From Thereva unica (Eukaryota; Arthropoda; Insecta; Diptera; Therevidae): a stretch of 64,000 nt of DNA. Within the stretch, counting starts at the first letter, position 1, and every line of letters starts with the position of its first letter. Below, piece by piece: positions 1 through 10,271 of this stretch. Location of the stretch: contig CATLJY010000173.1 in NCBI GenBank assembly GCA_949987705.1, positions 56,753 through 120,752 on the forward strand, read 5' to 3'. Both the position numbers and the translations under genes were made by a program. The notes beneath the pieces are model-generated. The model worked only from the letters and a program-made list of their open reading frames with translations, had not been told where the DNA came from and did not search any database.

Positions 1-450
1 AGTTTTAACGGTCTACGAACCGACTATTATATAAAAAAACTTGAAGGAGAGTAGTTTTGTATTTTTATTTACACTTGAATTTTGAATTCTTAAACAATCA
101 ATTTAATTTAATAATACTCAATAATCAATTTAATCAATAATAAAGGTTATAAATTCCTACCCGTGCCTAGCCTTATCCCGATCTTAATCTCTTTTTCTTC
201 AAACAAATTCGATTTACGGTTTTCTTCTTCGCTTTCCCGTTAATACCGACTACACTATAATTAAACTTCTCGATTTCGGTTTTCTTCTCTTTCCCGTTAA
301 TATGAACTATACTATAACTTTACTCTATCACATTCCGGACTCTATCGTATCAAAAAAACAAAAAGCCCCCTACCACACAAGGGCCCATGTTTATATAGGG
401 AAATGGCCCCTATTTCCAAAGGTTCCCGCTGTTTACAATACTGTTTCCGA
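1..450 (-). mobile_element. LTR-like fragment cut by the window edge
   Basis: Positions 1-110 match 62327-62440 closely and in the same orientation. At 62311-62323 the same repeat abuts a tRNA-Lys-type primer-binding-like sequence on the minus strand, so both look like LTR ends. On the minus strand this copy has a polyadenylation-like AATAAA near 65-74 and a TATA-like CTATATAAA near 390-400, in the order expected for an LTR. About 205-320 contains two imperfect copies of a unit of about 70 bp (CTTTCCCGTTAATA core). The inner boundary is uncertain. Confidence 0.5.
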
Positions 451-1030
451 CCGTTCCAATGATGTTGGTTGGAATTGGTAAGTCGGTTATAATCGGTAAA
501 CATTTTAAATATTATCAATAATATTTTTCATAAATCTTGGACCTTGGATTTTTGGCAGCCGGGTGCTACTCCTGGGAAAATTCTACGTGCAAGCATAATC
601 TCGCGAACGGCGAAGAAGCCAGAAGTATGGTCTGGATATGCCTGCCGGATTTTCCAGGGCTAACCCATTTCTCCCGTTTATCATCCCCTAGAGCACTCCT
701 TGGTGGTTAATATGCCTTCTGGTATTATTATGTAGTCTTGTGCTGTGAAATTTAGTATATTTATTTTATGCGTGATTATATTTTAGAGATTAAAATCGGT
801 ACGGGCTCAATTCACAGGTGAGTTCTATGTATTTAATTAATACTATTTACTTTTTTTTTATTTATTTAATTAAGACTATTTATTAAATTATATCTATTTT
901 TTTCCATTTTGGTGATAGCCTATGGGCTGCTCCGCTTCAAATTTCAAAAAAAGAGGTCCTGGATTTAAAAAAAAAGAGACCTGAAGAGACCTGAAAAGAG
1001 AGATCCAGCAGCAGTAAAGTTCTTTAAGGG
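451..1030. other. Non-coding stretch, no gene seen
   Basis: No ORF or family match is visible on either strand. About 960-1010 is purine-rich, with repeated GAGACCTGA words. The sequence leads directly into the tandem array. Confidence 0.5.
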
Positions 1031-1326
1031 ACGACACACATAGGTAAGTATCTATAGCATACTATTATATATTAAATATTAACGCCTCTCTATTTTTAGG
1101 TCGTAACATCCTGGCAAAATAAGAAGTTATAAGTTTCCAATTAATACATTCGCGATTTTTAGGTGAAAGCTGTTATATAATCATATTCAGATAAAATAAT
1201 ATGAGAAATATTCGTAGCCTGTTACAATTATAATTTATAAGTTTTCAATAAATAATATTCAATATTTAGGTGAAACAATTACGTTATATCCTGAGAAGAT
1301 TTTAAAAGTGAAGTTATTTGAGATAT
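1031..1326 (+). repeat. Left part of tandem array 1, split by the Copia element
   Basis: This is the same family as 13986-14815, 21978-22850 and 36549-37421. Units of about 250-265 bp contain the words ATCCTGGTAAAATAAGAAG, CAATTTTTAGGTGAAA and ATTACGTTATATCCTGAGAAG. The array breaks at GATAT (1322-1326), resumes at the matching GATAT (13981-13985), and the Copia element lies between. A short intron-like stretch (GTAAGT near 1044, TTTTTAG near 1100) sits at the array start. Confidence 0.8.
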
Positions 1327-1554
1327 TGTTAGATGTACGAGTACATCCTTCAGTCAAATAAGTCACGTCATATTAATTAGTAATAATAACTTGATTGAGT
1401 TTTATGTATGTACATACTTGTTACACTTATTGTTTTCAATTAGTTTTTTTCCATAATAAGCGTTGGCGAGTTGACTTATCAAATATTATTTTTGTTCTGT
1501 TTAGTTCATAATTTTGTTCCTCTTAATAAACACTTTCTATAGTTTCTATTACCA
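1327..1554 (+). repeat. Copia 5' LTR
   Basis: Begins TGTTAGATG and ends in CCA. It aligns with 13761-13980 across the TTGATTGAGTTTTATGTA and TTTAGTTCATAATTTTG segments, with several substitutions and indels, so the insertion is not recent. AATAAA near 1526 can serve as the polyadenylation signal. Confidence 0.88.
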
Positions 1555-1572
1555 GGTTACGGGCCCAGAAGC
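1555..1572 (+). promoter_or_regulatory. Copia primer-binding site
   Basis: GGTTACGGGCCCAG starts directly after the LTR. It resembles the initiator-tRNA-Met internal-fragment primer site known from Drosophila Copia. No tRNA alignment was run. Confidence 0.6.
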
Positions 1573-1650
1573 GATTTTGTACAAATATTTGGTTGAACAA
1601 AACTTATAGAGTATAGAGTATAGTAACGCGTGCCTTCAGGTAGGAAAAAA

Positions 1651-2397
1651 ATGGGTCATCAAAATCTGTGAGCTGAAAAAGGACAATTATGACTCCTGGA
1701 AAATTCACGCTCAAGCCCCATGCTAGTGAAAAATGGTATTTGGGCTTATGTTGATGGAACCAATGTTATTCCGTCGAGTTTAAATGGAGATGATGCAGAT
1801 GGAAATGATGCAGCGTCAGGAGAAATTGAGGATAGAAATTGGCTTGAGAAAGACCAAATAGCCAAAGCGATTTGATATTGTCGATTGGAGCTGATGAGCT
1901 ACATCAAGTTAGTAATTGCGAAACATCCAGGGATGTGTGGCTAAAATTAGCAATTGTTTTTGTCCTCAAGGACCTCTGAAGAAGGTACAGTTATTGAAGA
2001 CCTTATTATTCACTAAACTTCATGAAGGAGGTGACATTAGAGAACATGTTCGTCGATTTTTCGGTGCATTAGATAAATTAGCAGCAATGAGGATTAATTT
2101 TCATCCAGATGTTGTATCAATTGCATTATTGTATAGTTTGTCTGCTAGTTTTGAGCAGTTTAGATTAGCAATTGAAGCTCGTGATGAGTTGCCATCGTCA
2201 TATGTTTTAAAGGCAAAGATATTGGAGCATGCTGAAACTCAAACTAATAATGAAATTGTACAAACAGCAGGAGCAATGGCTACTCGAAATGATTCCAGGG
2301 CATCAAAATATAAGAAGTTCTATCGAAACGGTACTAAATCTGAGAATAAAAATAAAATACACTGCTATAATTGCGGAGCGTTTGGCCATAAAAAAAT
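1651..2397 (+). pseudogene. Copia Gag remnant
   Basis: Translation shows a Copia Gag (UBN2-type) start, with the words KKDNYDSWKIH and WAYVDG, then a stretch matching the Gag core (HEGGDIREHVRRFFGALDKL) and a CCHC zinc knuckle, CYNCGAFGHK, at about 2362-2391. The N-terminal part is in a different frame from 1916-2400, with a stop near 1874, so at least two frame breaks separate them. In an intact element Gag would coat the particle RNA. The knuckle runs straight into integrase sequence, which marks a large deletion. Confidence 0.8.
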
Positions 2398-4461
2398 ATT
2401 AAATGTATCCAGTCTGACAACGGTAGAGAATACTGTAGTACTGAATTTGATGGTTTACTTAAAGCTGCGGTATTCAACGCCGACTTACTGTTACCCATAC
2501 TCCACAGCAAACGGCGTAGCAGAACGTTTTAATCGTACTATTGTTGAAATGGAAGGTGTTTATTACTGCAATCAAAGCTCCCTTAGACATTTTGGGCTGA
2601 AGCTGTAGCCACAACTTGTTATATTCGAAACAGATCGCCTACGTCGGCTCTTGGTGGAATACCTCCTTATGAGAAGTTAGAATAAAAGAAACCAGATTTA
2701 TCACACCTCAATGTTTTTGGATCTCCTGTATATTTACTGGATAAACTTCCAACCAAAGATAAGTTTGCTCCTAGGTCAATAAAAGGTATTTTTGTTGGGT
2801 ATCCTCGTGAAGCAAAAGGATTCCGAGTGTGGTTACCGGATGAAAGAAAAATAGTGATTGCTCGAGATGTAAAATTTGTGAAAGATACTCCAGATTCGTC
2901 TAAAGATGAGCAATTAGTAGATTTCTTAGATGAACATGAAGATGATGATAAAGATACCTCCAGTGATATTGACAATGGCATACAAATAGTTGATACAAAT
3001 GTACAAGTTCTTAGTCCTAAAAGAAGTGTTGTTAGTAATCACACTCCAAAAGGAAGAAGTGAGGTTAAGAGGTCGACCTAGGAAATTATTTCAAATTTCA
3101 GATACTTGTGAAGAAGGCATTTCTATTGGACAAAAGGACGATGACGACGATGATGGATTTGCTGGAGTTGCCGGGGTATCACTCAATAAAGCTATGAGTG
3201 GCGAAGAAAGAGATGCCTGGGAATGTACAATTCAAGCCGAAGTCAAAAGCTTAGTAAAAAATGATACATTTGAAATTGTGAAACATAAGGAAGCACAAAA
3301 TATAGTTGGCTCTCGTGTTGTTTTAACGAAAAAATATCGGCCAGATGGATTAATAAATTGTTTTAAGGCAAGAATAGTAGCCAAAGGATACAGCCAAAGA
3401 TTTGGAATAGATTATCACCAAACATTTGCTCCAGTAGCTAGATTACAGACCATTCGTATGTTGATGGCTATATCAGCAAGTTACGGCCTACAGGTGCATC
3501 AAATTGATAATGTAACTGCGTATTTAAATGGTGTACTTGATGAAGAGGTCATAATGGAGATGCCTGATATGCTCGAAGATACGTTGCAGAAAATTGTTCA
3601 CAGCGATGACAAAATTATAAGTAATAAGGCTAATACTTGATTGAAAGCTATAAAGGCTGGTGGTGATGCTTGTAAACTAAACAAGGCGCTATATGGACTT
3701 CGTCAAGGTGGAAGAAAATGGAACGAGGCTATAGATAAGAGATTGAAAAATTTAGGGTTAGGTCCAACCATTAGTGAGCCATGTCTCTATTATGCTCATC
3801 GCAATTATGATGTCCTCTTCGTGCTACTCTATGTAGATGACATTTTGATTGCATCTAAAAATGTTAAATGGATAAAGGAAGTTAAAAGAGGACTTGCAGC
3901 TAAGTTCGAAGTTAAGGATCTAGGATTAGCAAAATTTTGCTTAAGACTTGAAATTAATCAATCCAGAGATAAAATAACGATAAACCAAAGAAGTTATATC
4001 CTAGACTTCATACAACGGTTTGGAATGAGTAAATGTAATTCTGTTTCTACACCGTCAGAATTGAAGTTTTACGAATCCATTAATGATGGAACAAGTGATA
4101 ACTCGTATGAGAAGTTCCCATATCGTGAGCTTATTGGTGCCCTGATGTACTTATCGGTGTCTACAAGACCCGACATTTCAAACACTGTTACAAGATTGGC
4201 GCAGTTCACGAGCTGCCCTAAGAGGTGGCATATTGTTAAGGCAAAGAGAGTCTTAAGATATCTGGCTGGAACTAAAGATTTAGGACTCATTTATAGTAAA
4301 TCAAATGATGCAGTCGTCGGATATTCGGATGCTGATTGGGGAGGATATCCACTGACCGCTGCTCCTTCACGGGTTATGTTTTCACTTTAAGCAAAGCTGC
4401 TATATCCTGGAGATCGCAAAAGCAACAAAGGGTCGCTTTATCAACCACAGAGGCTGAGTAT
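2398..4461 (+). pseudogene. Copia pol remnant: integrase end, RT, start of RNase H
   Basis: The frame changes several times. The end of the integrase catalytic core is at about 2400-2560 (GVAERFNRTIVEM). The post-core segment lies at 2640-3080. RT starts near 3190 (EERDAWECTIQAEV), with FKARIVAKGYSQ, the first RT aspartate region YHQTFAPVARLQTIR, and the active site YVDDILIAS at about 3830-3855. RNase H begins with DADWGG near 4330 and is cut at 4461 by the Harbinger end, inside the TTEAEY motif. A stop at 3638-3640 and a frame break near 4380 disable it. The gene resumes at 13403. Confidence 0.88.
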
Positions 4462-4483
4462 GGCCGTGTTTTTTAATGAACTG
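4462..4483 (+). repeat. Harbinger left terminal inverted repeat
   Basis: Starts GGCCGTGTTTTTTAATGAAC and is the inverse of 13381-13402 apart from one T. Confidence 0.88.
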
Positions 4484-4827
4484 ACTGGTTCTTCGCCATA
4501 CAAAATCGAAAACCCAAGTTCTCTCGGGGTCTATCTGGTTCTCTATCGGGGTTACTGGGAAATTTTAAAATTTCCCTGTATTCCAAAGTACGGCTAACTT
4601 CAAGCTGGAAGAAAAACGTCATAATTTATTTACATTTTTGACGGTTGTGCAAGAAAATTTGAAAAAAAGGGAGAGAAAAATTTGTAAGTATAAATAATTT
4701 ATAATTATATTTTAACATATTTTTAATTGTGGACCATCAACGGAACTAAAGCCCTTCTTTCTTGTTATGCTGCAAGAAAGGAGGAGGTCCACCACCCAAG
4801 AAAACGCAAATATGTGTTTGGTAATAT
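4484..4827. repeat. Harbinger 5' region with inverted copy at 6227-6330
   Basis: Non-coding. About 4729-4827 is similar, in reverse complement, to about 6227-6330; the shared core is CTTTCTTGTTATGC, then CAAGAAAGGA. The pair forms a diverged internal inverted repeat of about 100 bp. No function was recognised. Confidence 0.6.
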
Positions 4828-5560
4828 GTATCGTGGGTTAAGAACTAGAGAAGCGTAAGCGCAAAATGACAACTTCTCAGGGGAGCCGAAAAACAATTCA
4901 AATTTACCTACTGTTATCTTATAGCTCTTATATGGCAAAATCTATAGTAGTTAGATATCTGATTTTTACTAATAATAAAGCTTTATTTGTCGGCTACAGA
5001 ATAATGTAACCTTTTGGTCAATCATAAAACGATTTCATTTTAAAAAAATTTATTTTTCAAAAACTGGTTGACATACGTCATTTTGGCTGTTACATAAATT
5101 CAATAATGTGTGAAAGCAAAGGAACTTCCGTTAAAATGGCTATCTCTCGTGGCTTGCGGAACAAGGACCCATAAGCAGTAACGGTACTTTACGTTTATTT
5201 GGCACGAAACAAACTAAGGCTACATAATCAAACTTTTTGCGTTAATAACGAATGCCAAGATACGTTATTTGAGCGATTACATTAAAGGCATATTCAGTGT
5301 CTTATCGCTCTGTAAATCGAGTTACGATCGTTACGCTCGTAATTTTTTTGGACAAGATTATTGTAAGTAGAAACACTTCATTTTGGCAATAAACAAATAT
5401 CTTTTGTTTTTATACGTTTTTGTTGTACTAAGCAATCTACACACTACATCGTTCCAGTTTTTTGGCACATCAAAATATGGGGATTAAAAAAGTGAATGGC
5501 GAAAAAAATTTTTTTTTGTATTTTTGCACTTACGCTTCTCTAGTTCTTAACCCACGATAC
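4828..5560. mobile_element. MITE with 32-bp terminal inverted repeats
   Basis: GTATCGTGGGTTAAGAACTA (continuing to 4859) is exactly mirrored at 5529-5560, with one difference near the inner end. The 733-bp element has no coding capacity and lies inside the Harbinger 5' region. A TA flank just inside the repeat ends would fit a Tc1/mariner-type TA target, but the superfamily is not certain. Confidence 0.85.
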
Positions 5561-5639
5561 TCTTGAGGATTTTAGAGGCCTCCAAGTTTTGGTTTGTTTA
5601 TTAAATAATTATTCAAATTAATAAAATCGTATCATTTCA

Positions 5640-6084
5640 GGAAACACCTGTAACACGGTTGCAGGTGGAAAATAAGGTAAAAAATTTGCTGCGTGCGTAC
5701 AAGTCCGCGAAGGACAACGAAGGTCGCACTGGGGCTTCGCCATCAATCTTTAATCCATTTGAGGCCCAAATGGGGAAGATTTTTGGCGACAGGGCCCTTA
5801 TTAGTTCCAGACACACACTGGATTCTGGAACACTTGCGTCTCCAGGTGTGTCTAACTTAAGTTCAGTGCCGTCCGTTCCTGTAAGTGCGTCACCGTCCAC
5901 TTCAAACGCGGTGCCGTCTACTTCAGCAAGTGCGGGAACATTGAGAGTCGCCAAAAAATTATCGCGCATGGAAAGGGAAAACAGGCGCCATAAGCGATTC
6001 CAGGAGAAGAAAGAATTTCTTTTGCGTCTTAATGACGAAAAGAACAGGCGTCATACGGAATGGCTCAACAGCTTGCTTAAATGA
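5640..6084 (+). CDS. Harbinger accessory protein, SANT/MADF-like, last exon
   Basis: A splice acceptor, TTTCAG, ends at 5640. The reading that follows (VENKVKNLLRAYKSAKDNEG, then a FNPFEAQMGKIFGDR segment) fits the end of the Myb/SANT-like DNA-binding domain found in insect Harbinger accessory proteins. A Ser/Thr/Pro/Val-rich linker and a basic, charged helical tail (RMERENRRHKRFQEKKEF) follow, with the stop at 6082-6084. In the family this protein binds DNA near the ends and brings the transposase into the nucleus. The upstream exon or exons are not identifiable, and the MITE at 4828-5560 lies where they would be, so the gene is probably broken. Family assignment is by pattern only. Confidence 0.65.
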
Positions 6085-6795
6085 TTTTTAGCATTTATAT
6101 TAGGTTTTAAATCGTTATATTCACTAATATTTACTTGCAAATGGTTCCGCACTTTCAGATGCGCTGTACTTAAGGAGACGGGCTTCACATGAAGCACCTT
6201 AGAAGCGTATTAATGGGTGCGACCTTACCAAACGCATATTTTCATTTGCTTGGATGGTTGATGTCTTCCTTTCTTGCCGCATAACAAGAAAGAAAGGCTT
6301 TTGTGACCCGGATTGTCCACAAATGCCGTTCTCTAGAGACGAATCTGAATTATTTGTTATGAATTGTTAAAATTATCTTATTTAGTTATTTATTTTATTG
6401 TTATTAGGAATATTTGTTTTGTTATTATTTGTTATTTGAATTAAAGGCATGTTAATTAAAAATTAAAAACACATTTTTCAATTATAGTTTAATCTAGCGC
6501 TTTTACACAAATAGTTGTCTTTAACATAAACATACACGTAAACATAAACATAAAACTATTGAAACTAGTTTCCACTTGTTTTTCAAGGGCCTTGGATTCT
6601 TTAAGATGTCCTAAAGAATTTGGTCCTTCTAAATCCAATTCAACTAATCTGCAGTTAACCAATGGTATTTCACCATATCCGTTCAATGAAGTGTATAGGT
6701 ACCTAAAACAATACTTGAACAAATTGATTTTAGGAGAACAGAAATGGAGAGTATATGTACCTGATGGAGTGTTGACTTGTTCTTGAAGCGCCTCT
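6085..6795. other. Harbinger spacer between the two convergent genes
   Basis: Contains the inverted segment 6227-6330 and AT-rich sequence. A 75-codon open frame at 6559-6786 (plus) was not recognised and overlaps the expected 3' untranslated region of the transposase gene, so it is not called as a gene. Confidence 0.5.
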
Positions 6796-6944
6796 CTAGA
6801 AAAAATTTCTTGAAACTAATTCCTCCGCAAGCGCATCTCTTTGATTTAGTTGTGAAATTTCTAAACTTTCAAAATGTTCTTGCTCCCCTTCGTCGGCTGC
6901 ATCATCCTGTACGGATACTTCTTGTACGTCATTTTGCATGACGC
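6796..6944 (-). pseudogene. Harbinger transposase, C-terminal end beyond the LINE insertion
   Basis: On the minus strand this reads an acidic tail (QNDVQEVSVQDDAADEGEQE, then a SLEISQLNQRDALAEEL segment) ending at stop 6796-6798. It continues, in frame, the C-terminal CVLHNI motif at about 11610-11625 on the other side of the RTE LINE, with the 10-bp target duplication counted once. This shows the LINE entered near the 3' end of the transposase coding region. Confidence 0.75.
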
Positions 6945-6989
6945 AAATATTATGAATGGCTCACTCACACGCCGCCCTGAATGGCTCAC

Positions 6990-7261
6990 TCACACAGGAA
7001 CCTCAGGAAAACAGCAACAATGCACAGCCGATAAGAATCAACACCCGGGCCCCATCCAAGACGGAAATAGTAACCGCAATTCATGCGATGGCCAATGGTA
7101 AAGCAGCTGGAAAAGATGGCATCCCGCCAGAATTGTTGAAAGCCGACTCAAGCCTCATAGCAGATGCGCTTCAGCCAATCCTCGAATTAGCATGGAACAC
7201 CTGTACCTTTCCGGAGGATTGGACGGAAGGTATCATAGTCAAAATACCCAAAAAGGGGGAT
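6990..7261 (+). pseudogene. RTE-like LINE reverse transcriptase, N-terminal piece
   Basis: Reads SKTEIVTAIHAMANGKAAG then KDGIPPELLKA, the conserved LINE RT segment before the palm. It ends with VKIPKKGD, where the CR1/Jockey-like LINE interrupts it. The frame is carried straight on by 10272-11570 once the inner element is set aside. There is no endonuclease domain and no natural start codon, so it is a dead fragment. Confidence 0.85.
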
Positions 7262-10135
7262 TTTATAATCAATTTTTGTAACATTCGGGGACTGAATGCG
7301 AACTTCCTGGCCGTTACGTGCGAGTTACTCCTCCATACCCCTGCTATTTTCGCACTGAGTGAAACCCAAGTGTTACCAGATATTGATTTAGATCGATTTC
7401 AGGTGACAGGGTATAATTTAGTGCACAACTTTTCCGCCCATAGGGGATTAGCCATATATATTAGGAATGACGTGGCCTTTCAGAAGGTGTACAGTAGTAC
7501 ATCCTCTGATTTTAATCATCTTTGGATTAAAATAATTATCCATAGCCACGTCATATTTTTCTGTTTTCTATATAGGAGTCCTAATATTAGTAATGAGGCC
7601 ACCACCGCAGCCTTCGATGCTATTTCTGAACAGATTTCCGGATTTTTATTTTCCCACCCGGAAAGCGAAATCATTGTTGCGGGTGATTTCAACGTTCACA
7701 ATGTTCATTGGCTAAATTACTCAAATGGCACCAGTGTTCCTGGCAAAGACGCCGAGCTCTTTGCGAGCCTCAACAACTTGCACCAAATTGTCAAATGTCC
7801 GACGAGAGTCCCTGATATTCCAGGTCAAGGAGCCCATCTCCTTGACCTGTTTCTTACTTCCCATCCGACGCGGTACTCCATCAAGGTTAGCTCACCCCTT
7901 GGCAACTCGGACCATAAACTAATTAGCGCTTATTTCCCATATCCATCCTCGACCACAACCACCACAGCTCCTAAAAGAACTGTGTGGCACTATGGGAAAG
8001 CCAACTGGTTGGGTCTTATTCGCTTCTTCCAGACCACTGACTGGGATATGTGTTTTCGTAATGCCAATGCGAACTATGCGGCCCTCTGTGTCACCAAAAT
8101 TATTCGAGCGGGTATGCGCTTGTTCATCCCTCACTCTACCAAATCTGTGAAGCCTAGGCCGAACAAATGGTTCAATGGGGAATGTATGAACGCAATCAAA
8201 GCTAAAGAAGCCGCCTATAGAGCATACAGACGTTCGCCTAATGAGCTACTTCGTCGTGAGTACGTCAAACTTAGAAACTCCTGTAACTCCATCATCAGGA
8301 AAGTCAAATCATCATTTGATGATAGATTGAGAAGTAAGATTCTTAACTCCACTACAGGCAGCAAAAACTTCTGGTCCTTGGTAACTGCCATCAAGAAGAA
8401 TTTTACTTCCTCCTCAACACCTCCTTTTATTCACAACAAGGAAGTGATAACAGAAAGCAAACCCAAGGCCGACCTATTAGCTTCTCTGTTCGCCGCAAAT
8501 TCTTCTTTACCCGATGCTGCTATGTCACCCCCCACTCTCGAGAATACCACCCACTCAATGGACGGAGTTCACTTCAGGACTCGCGAGGTGTTTAGGTGTC
8601 TCAAGGAGCTCGACGCCAATAAATCCACTGGTCCCGACAAAATCCCCCCTATGGTACTTAAAAAATGTGCCTCACCTTTGGCTAAACCTCTGCGCAAACT
8701 TTTTGCCCTGTCTTACTTCTCCGGAGTGTATCCCGACTCTTGGAAACTAGCTCATGTTCAGCCAATCCCAAAAAAAGGTGAAGCCAGCGACCCCTTAAAC
8801 TACCGCCCAATAGCAATTACTTCTGTTCTCTCCAAAATCATGGAGACAATAATCAATAAAAGGCTGATGAAATATCTAGAATCCAACCAAATTATACACG
8901 ACAGGCAATACGGCTTCAGATCTAAACGGTCTACTGGCGATCTGCTTGTGTGTTTAACCGAGCGTATCAACCAAAGCATTCACAGCTTTGGTGAGTCTAG
9001 CCTGGTTGCTCTAGATATATCAAAGGCTTTTGACAGAGTATGGCACCCAGCTCTGTTGAATAAACTCCAAGCTATTGGTATACACTTAGTTCTAAGGAAC
9101 TGGATTAAGAGCTTTCTTTCATGCCGTTCAATCAAGGTAGTATTGGATGGCGTCGAATCCAACCCCCACGCCATTTCGGCCGGAGTTCCCCAGGGGTCAA
9201 TTCTCTCACCCGCACTTTTTCTAATCTTCATTAATGATCTGCTCTCAATCCCCTCCAACCCACTTCACTGCTTCGCTGATGACGGTACTCTGAATTTCTC
9301 TTACTCCTTCGACAATATAAGACAAGCACGTGCCAGACCTTGTCTTTACCACCGTCAACTGATGTCGGCTTCGATCAACCGGGATATCGAATCGATTCTT
9401 CATTGGGGCGAAATGAACCGAGTCGAATTCAATGCCACAAAAACGAAGCACTGTCTGATCTCCAACAAAAATTGTACCGACCTTCCTCCTGTCTCGGTGG
9501 ATGGAGTGAATCTAACGGCTGACTCAACTCTCAACATCCTAGGGGTAACTTTAACGGAGCATCTGCGATGGAACGATCACATATTCCAAATCGCCAAACA
9601 AGCCTCCCAATGCCTTGGATTTCTCAAGAGATGCAAGTTCCTCCTCCAGCCAGCCGCATTGGCTACAATATACAAATCCTACATTCGGCCGCGCCTCGAA
9701 TACAACTCACATATCTGGGCAGGCGCCCCAAAAACCACCTTGGCCTGTCTCGACAAGGTGCAAAATCGTGCCCTCAAACTCATTGGTGATGGCCCTTTTC
9801 GCGCCTCCATAGACACCTTGAGCCACCGTAGGAATGTAGCAGCCCTCTCCATACTTTATCGCTATTACCATGGCGACTGTTCCACCGAAATTCAGGACCT
9901 CCTGCCTGCACGGCAACACTTTTCCCGCAACACAAGACTAGCCCGCTCGGCTCACCCCCATACCCTACAGCCCCCTCGTTCACGCACAATACGGCTTAGA
10001 AGTTCGTTTATGAATAGAACAATTCGACTGTGGAATAATCTCCCGCAGTCGGTATTTCCGAACTCGTACAACACCTTAGAGTTCAAACGTGAGGTCCATC
10101 GTCATTTTCTTCTACACCCTCCAGACCCCCTCTAA
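7262..10135 (+). CDS. CR1/Jockey-like LINE ORF2: APE endonuclease and reverse transcriptase
   Basis: About 957 codons are open. The apurinic-like endonuclease domain (about 7270-7930) starts with FCNIRGLNANF and has the catalytic AGDFNVHN motif near 7680 and a GNSDHKLI motif near 7905. RT spans about 8580-9500: NYRPIAITSVLSKIME, QYGFRSKRST, the palm LDISKAFDRVWH, GVPQGSILSP, and the active site FADDGTL at about 9273. The C-terminal region ends at stop 10133-10135. The reading has no native start because the frame runs in from the interrupted RTE LINE, so expression as a LINE protein is doubtful. FADD rather than YADD at the active site is seen in several LINE clades, so clade assignment needs a tree. 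Confidence 0.85.
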   Translation, partial: FIINFCNIRGLNANFLAVTCELLLHTPAIFALSETQVLPDIDLDRFQVTGYNLVHNFSAHRGLAIYIRNDVAFQKVYSSTSSDFNHLWIKIIIHSHVIFFCFLYRSPNISNEATTAAFDAISEQISGFLFSHPESEIIVAGDFNVHNVHWLNYSNGTSVPGKDAELFASLNNLHQIVKCPTRVPDIPGQGAHLLDLFLTSHPTRYSIKVSSPLGNSDHKLISAYFPYPSSTTTTTAPKRTVWHYGKANWLGLIRFFQTTDWDMCFRNANANYAALCVTKIIRAGMRLFIPHSTKSVKPRPNKWFNGECMNAIKAKEAAYRAYRRSPNELLRREYVKLRNSCNSIIRKVKSSFDDRLRSKILNSTTGSKNFWSLVTAIKKNFTSSSTPPFIHNKEVITESKPKADLLASLFAANSSLPDAAMSPPTLENTTHSMDGVHFRTREVFRCLKELDANKSTGPDKIPPMVLKKCASPLAKPLRKLFALSYFSGVYPDSWKLAHVQPIPKKGEASDPLNYRPIAITSVLSKIMETIINKRLMKYLESNQIIHDRQYGFRSKRSTGDLLVCLTERINQSIHSFGESSLVALDISKAFDRVWHPALLNKLQAIGIHLVLRNWIKSFLSCRSIKVVLDGVESNPHAISAGVPQGSILSPALFLIFINDLLSIPSNPLHCFADDGTLNFSYSFDNIRQARARPCLYHRQLMSASINRDIESILHWGEMNRVEFNATKTKHCLISNKNCTDLPPVSVDGVNLTADSTLNILGVTLTEHLRWNDHIFQIAKQASQCLGFLKRCKFLLQPAALATIYKSYIRPRLEYNSHIWAGAPKTTLACLDKVQNRALKLIGDGPFRASIDTLSHRRNVAALSILYRYYHGDCSTEIQDLLPARQHFSRNTRLARSAHPHTLQPPRSRTIRLRSSFMNRTIRLWNNLPQSVFPNSYNTLEFKREVHRHFLLHPPDPL

Positions 10136-10271
10136 CCTTTCCTATTCTCCTCTATTCTTCAAACCAAGCTACTACTAGACATTGCACCATGAACTGAACG
10201 ACATGACGGACTGGTAGTACAAAGGGTTACACCTAAGCTTGGTTTTTTCATACAAAAAAAAAAAAAAAAAA
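7262..10271 (+). mobile_element. CR1/Jockey-like LINE nested in the RTE LINE
   Basis: Contains one long ORF2 (endonuclease plus RT), a short 3' UTR (10139-10252) and a poly-A tail of about 19 at 10253-10271. ORF1 is absent, so it is 5'-truncated just upstream of the endonuclease. Related 3' ends lie on the minus strand at 25070-25270 and 39640-40235. The target duplication is too short or too A-rich to define. Confidence 0.85.

Noticed and set aside
6956..10135. A single 1059-residue LINE protein
   Set aside because: It is a chance fusion of the RTE-like RT fragment (to 7261) with the CR1/Jockey-like ORF2. The RTE RT resumes after the poly-A at 10272.
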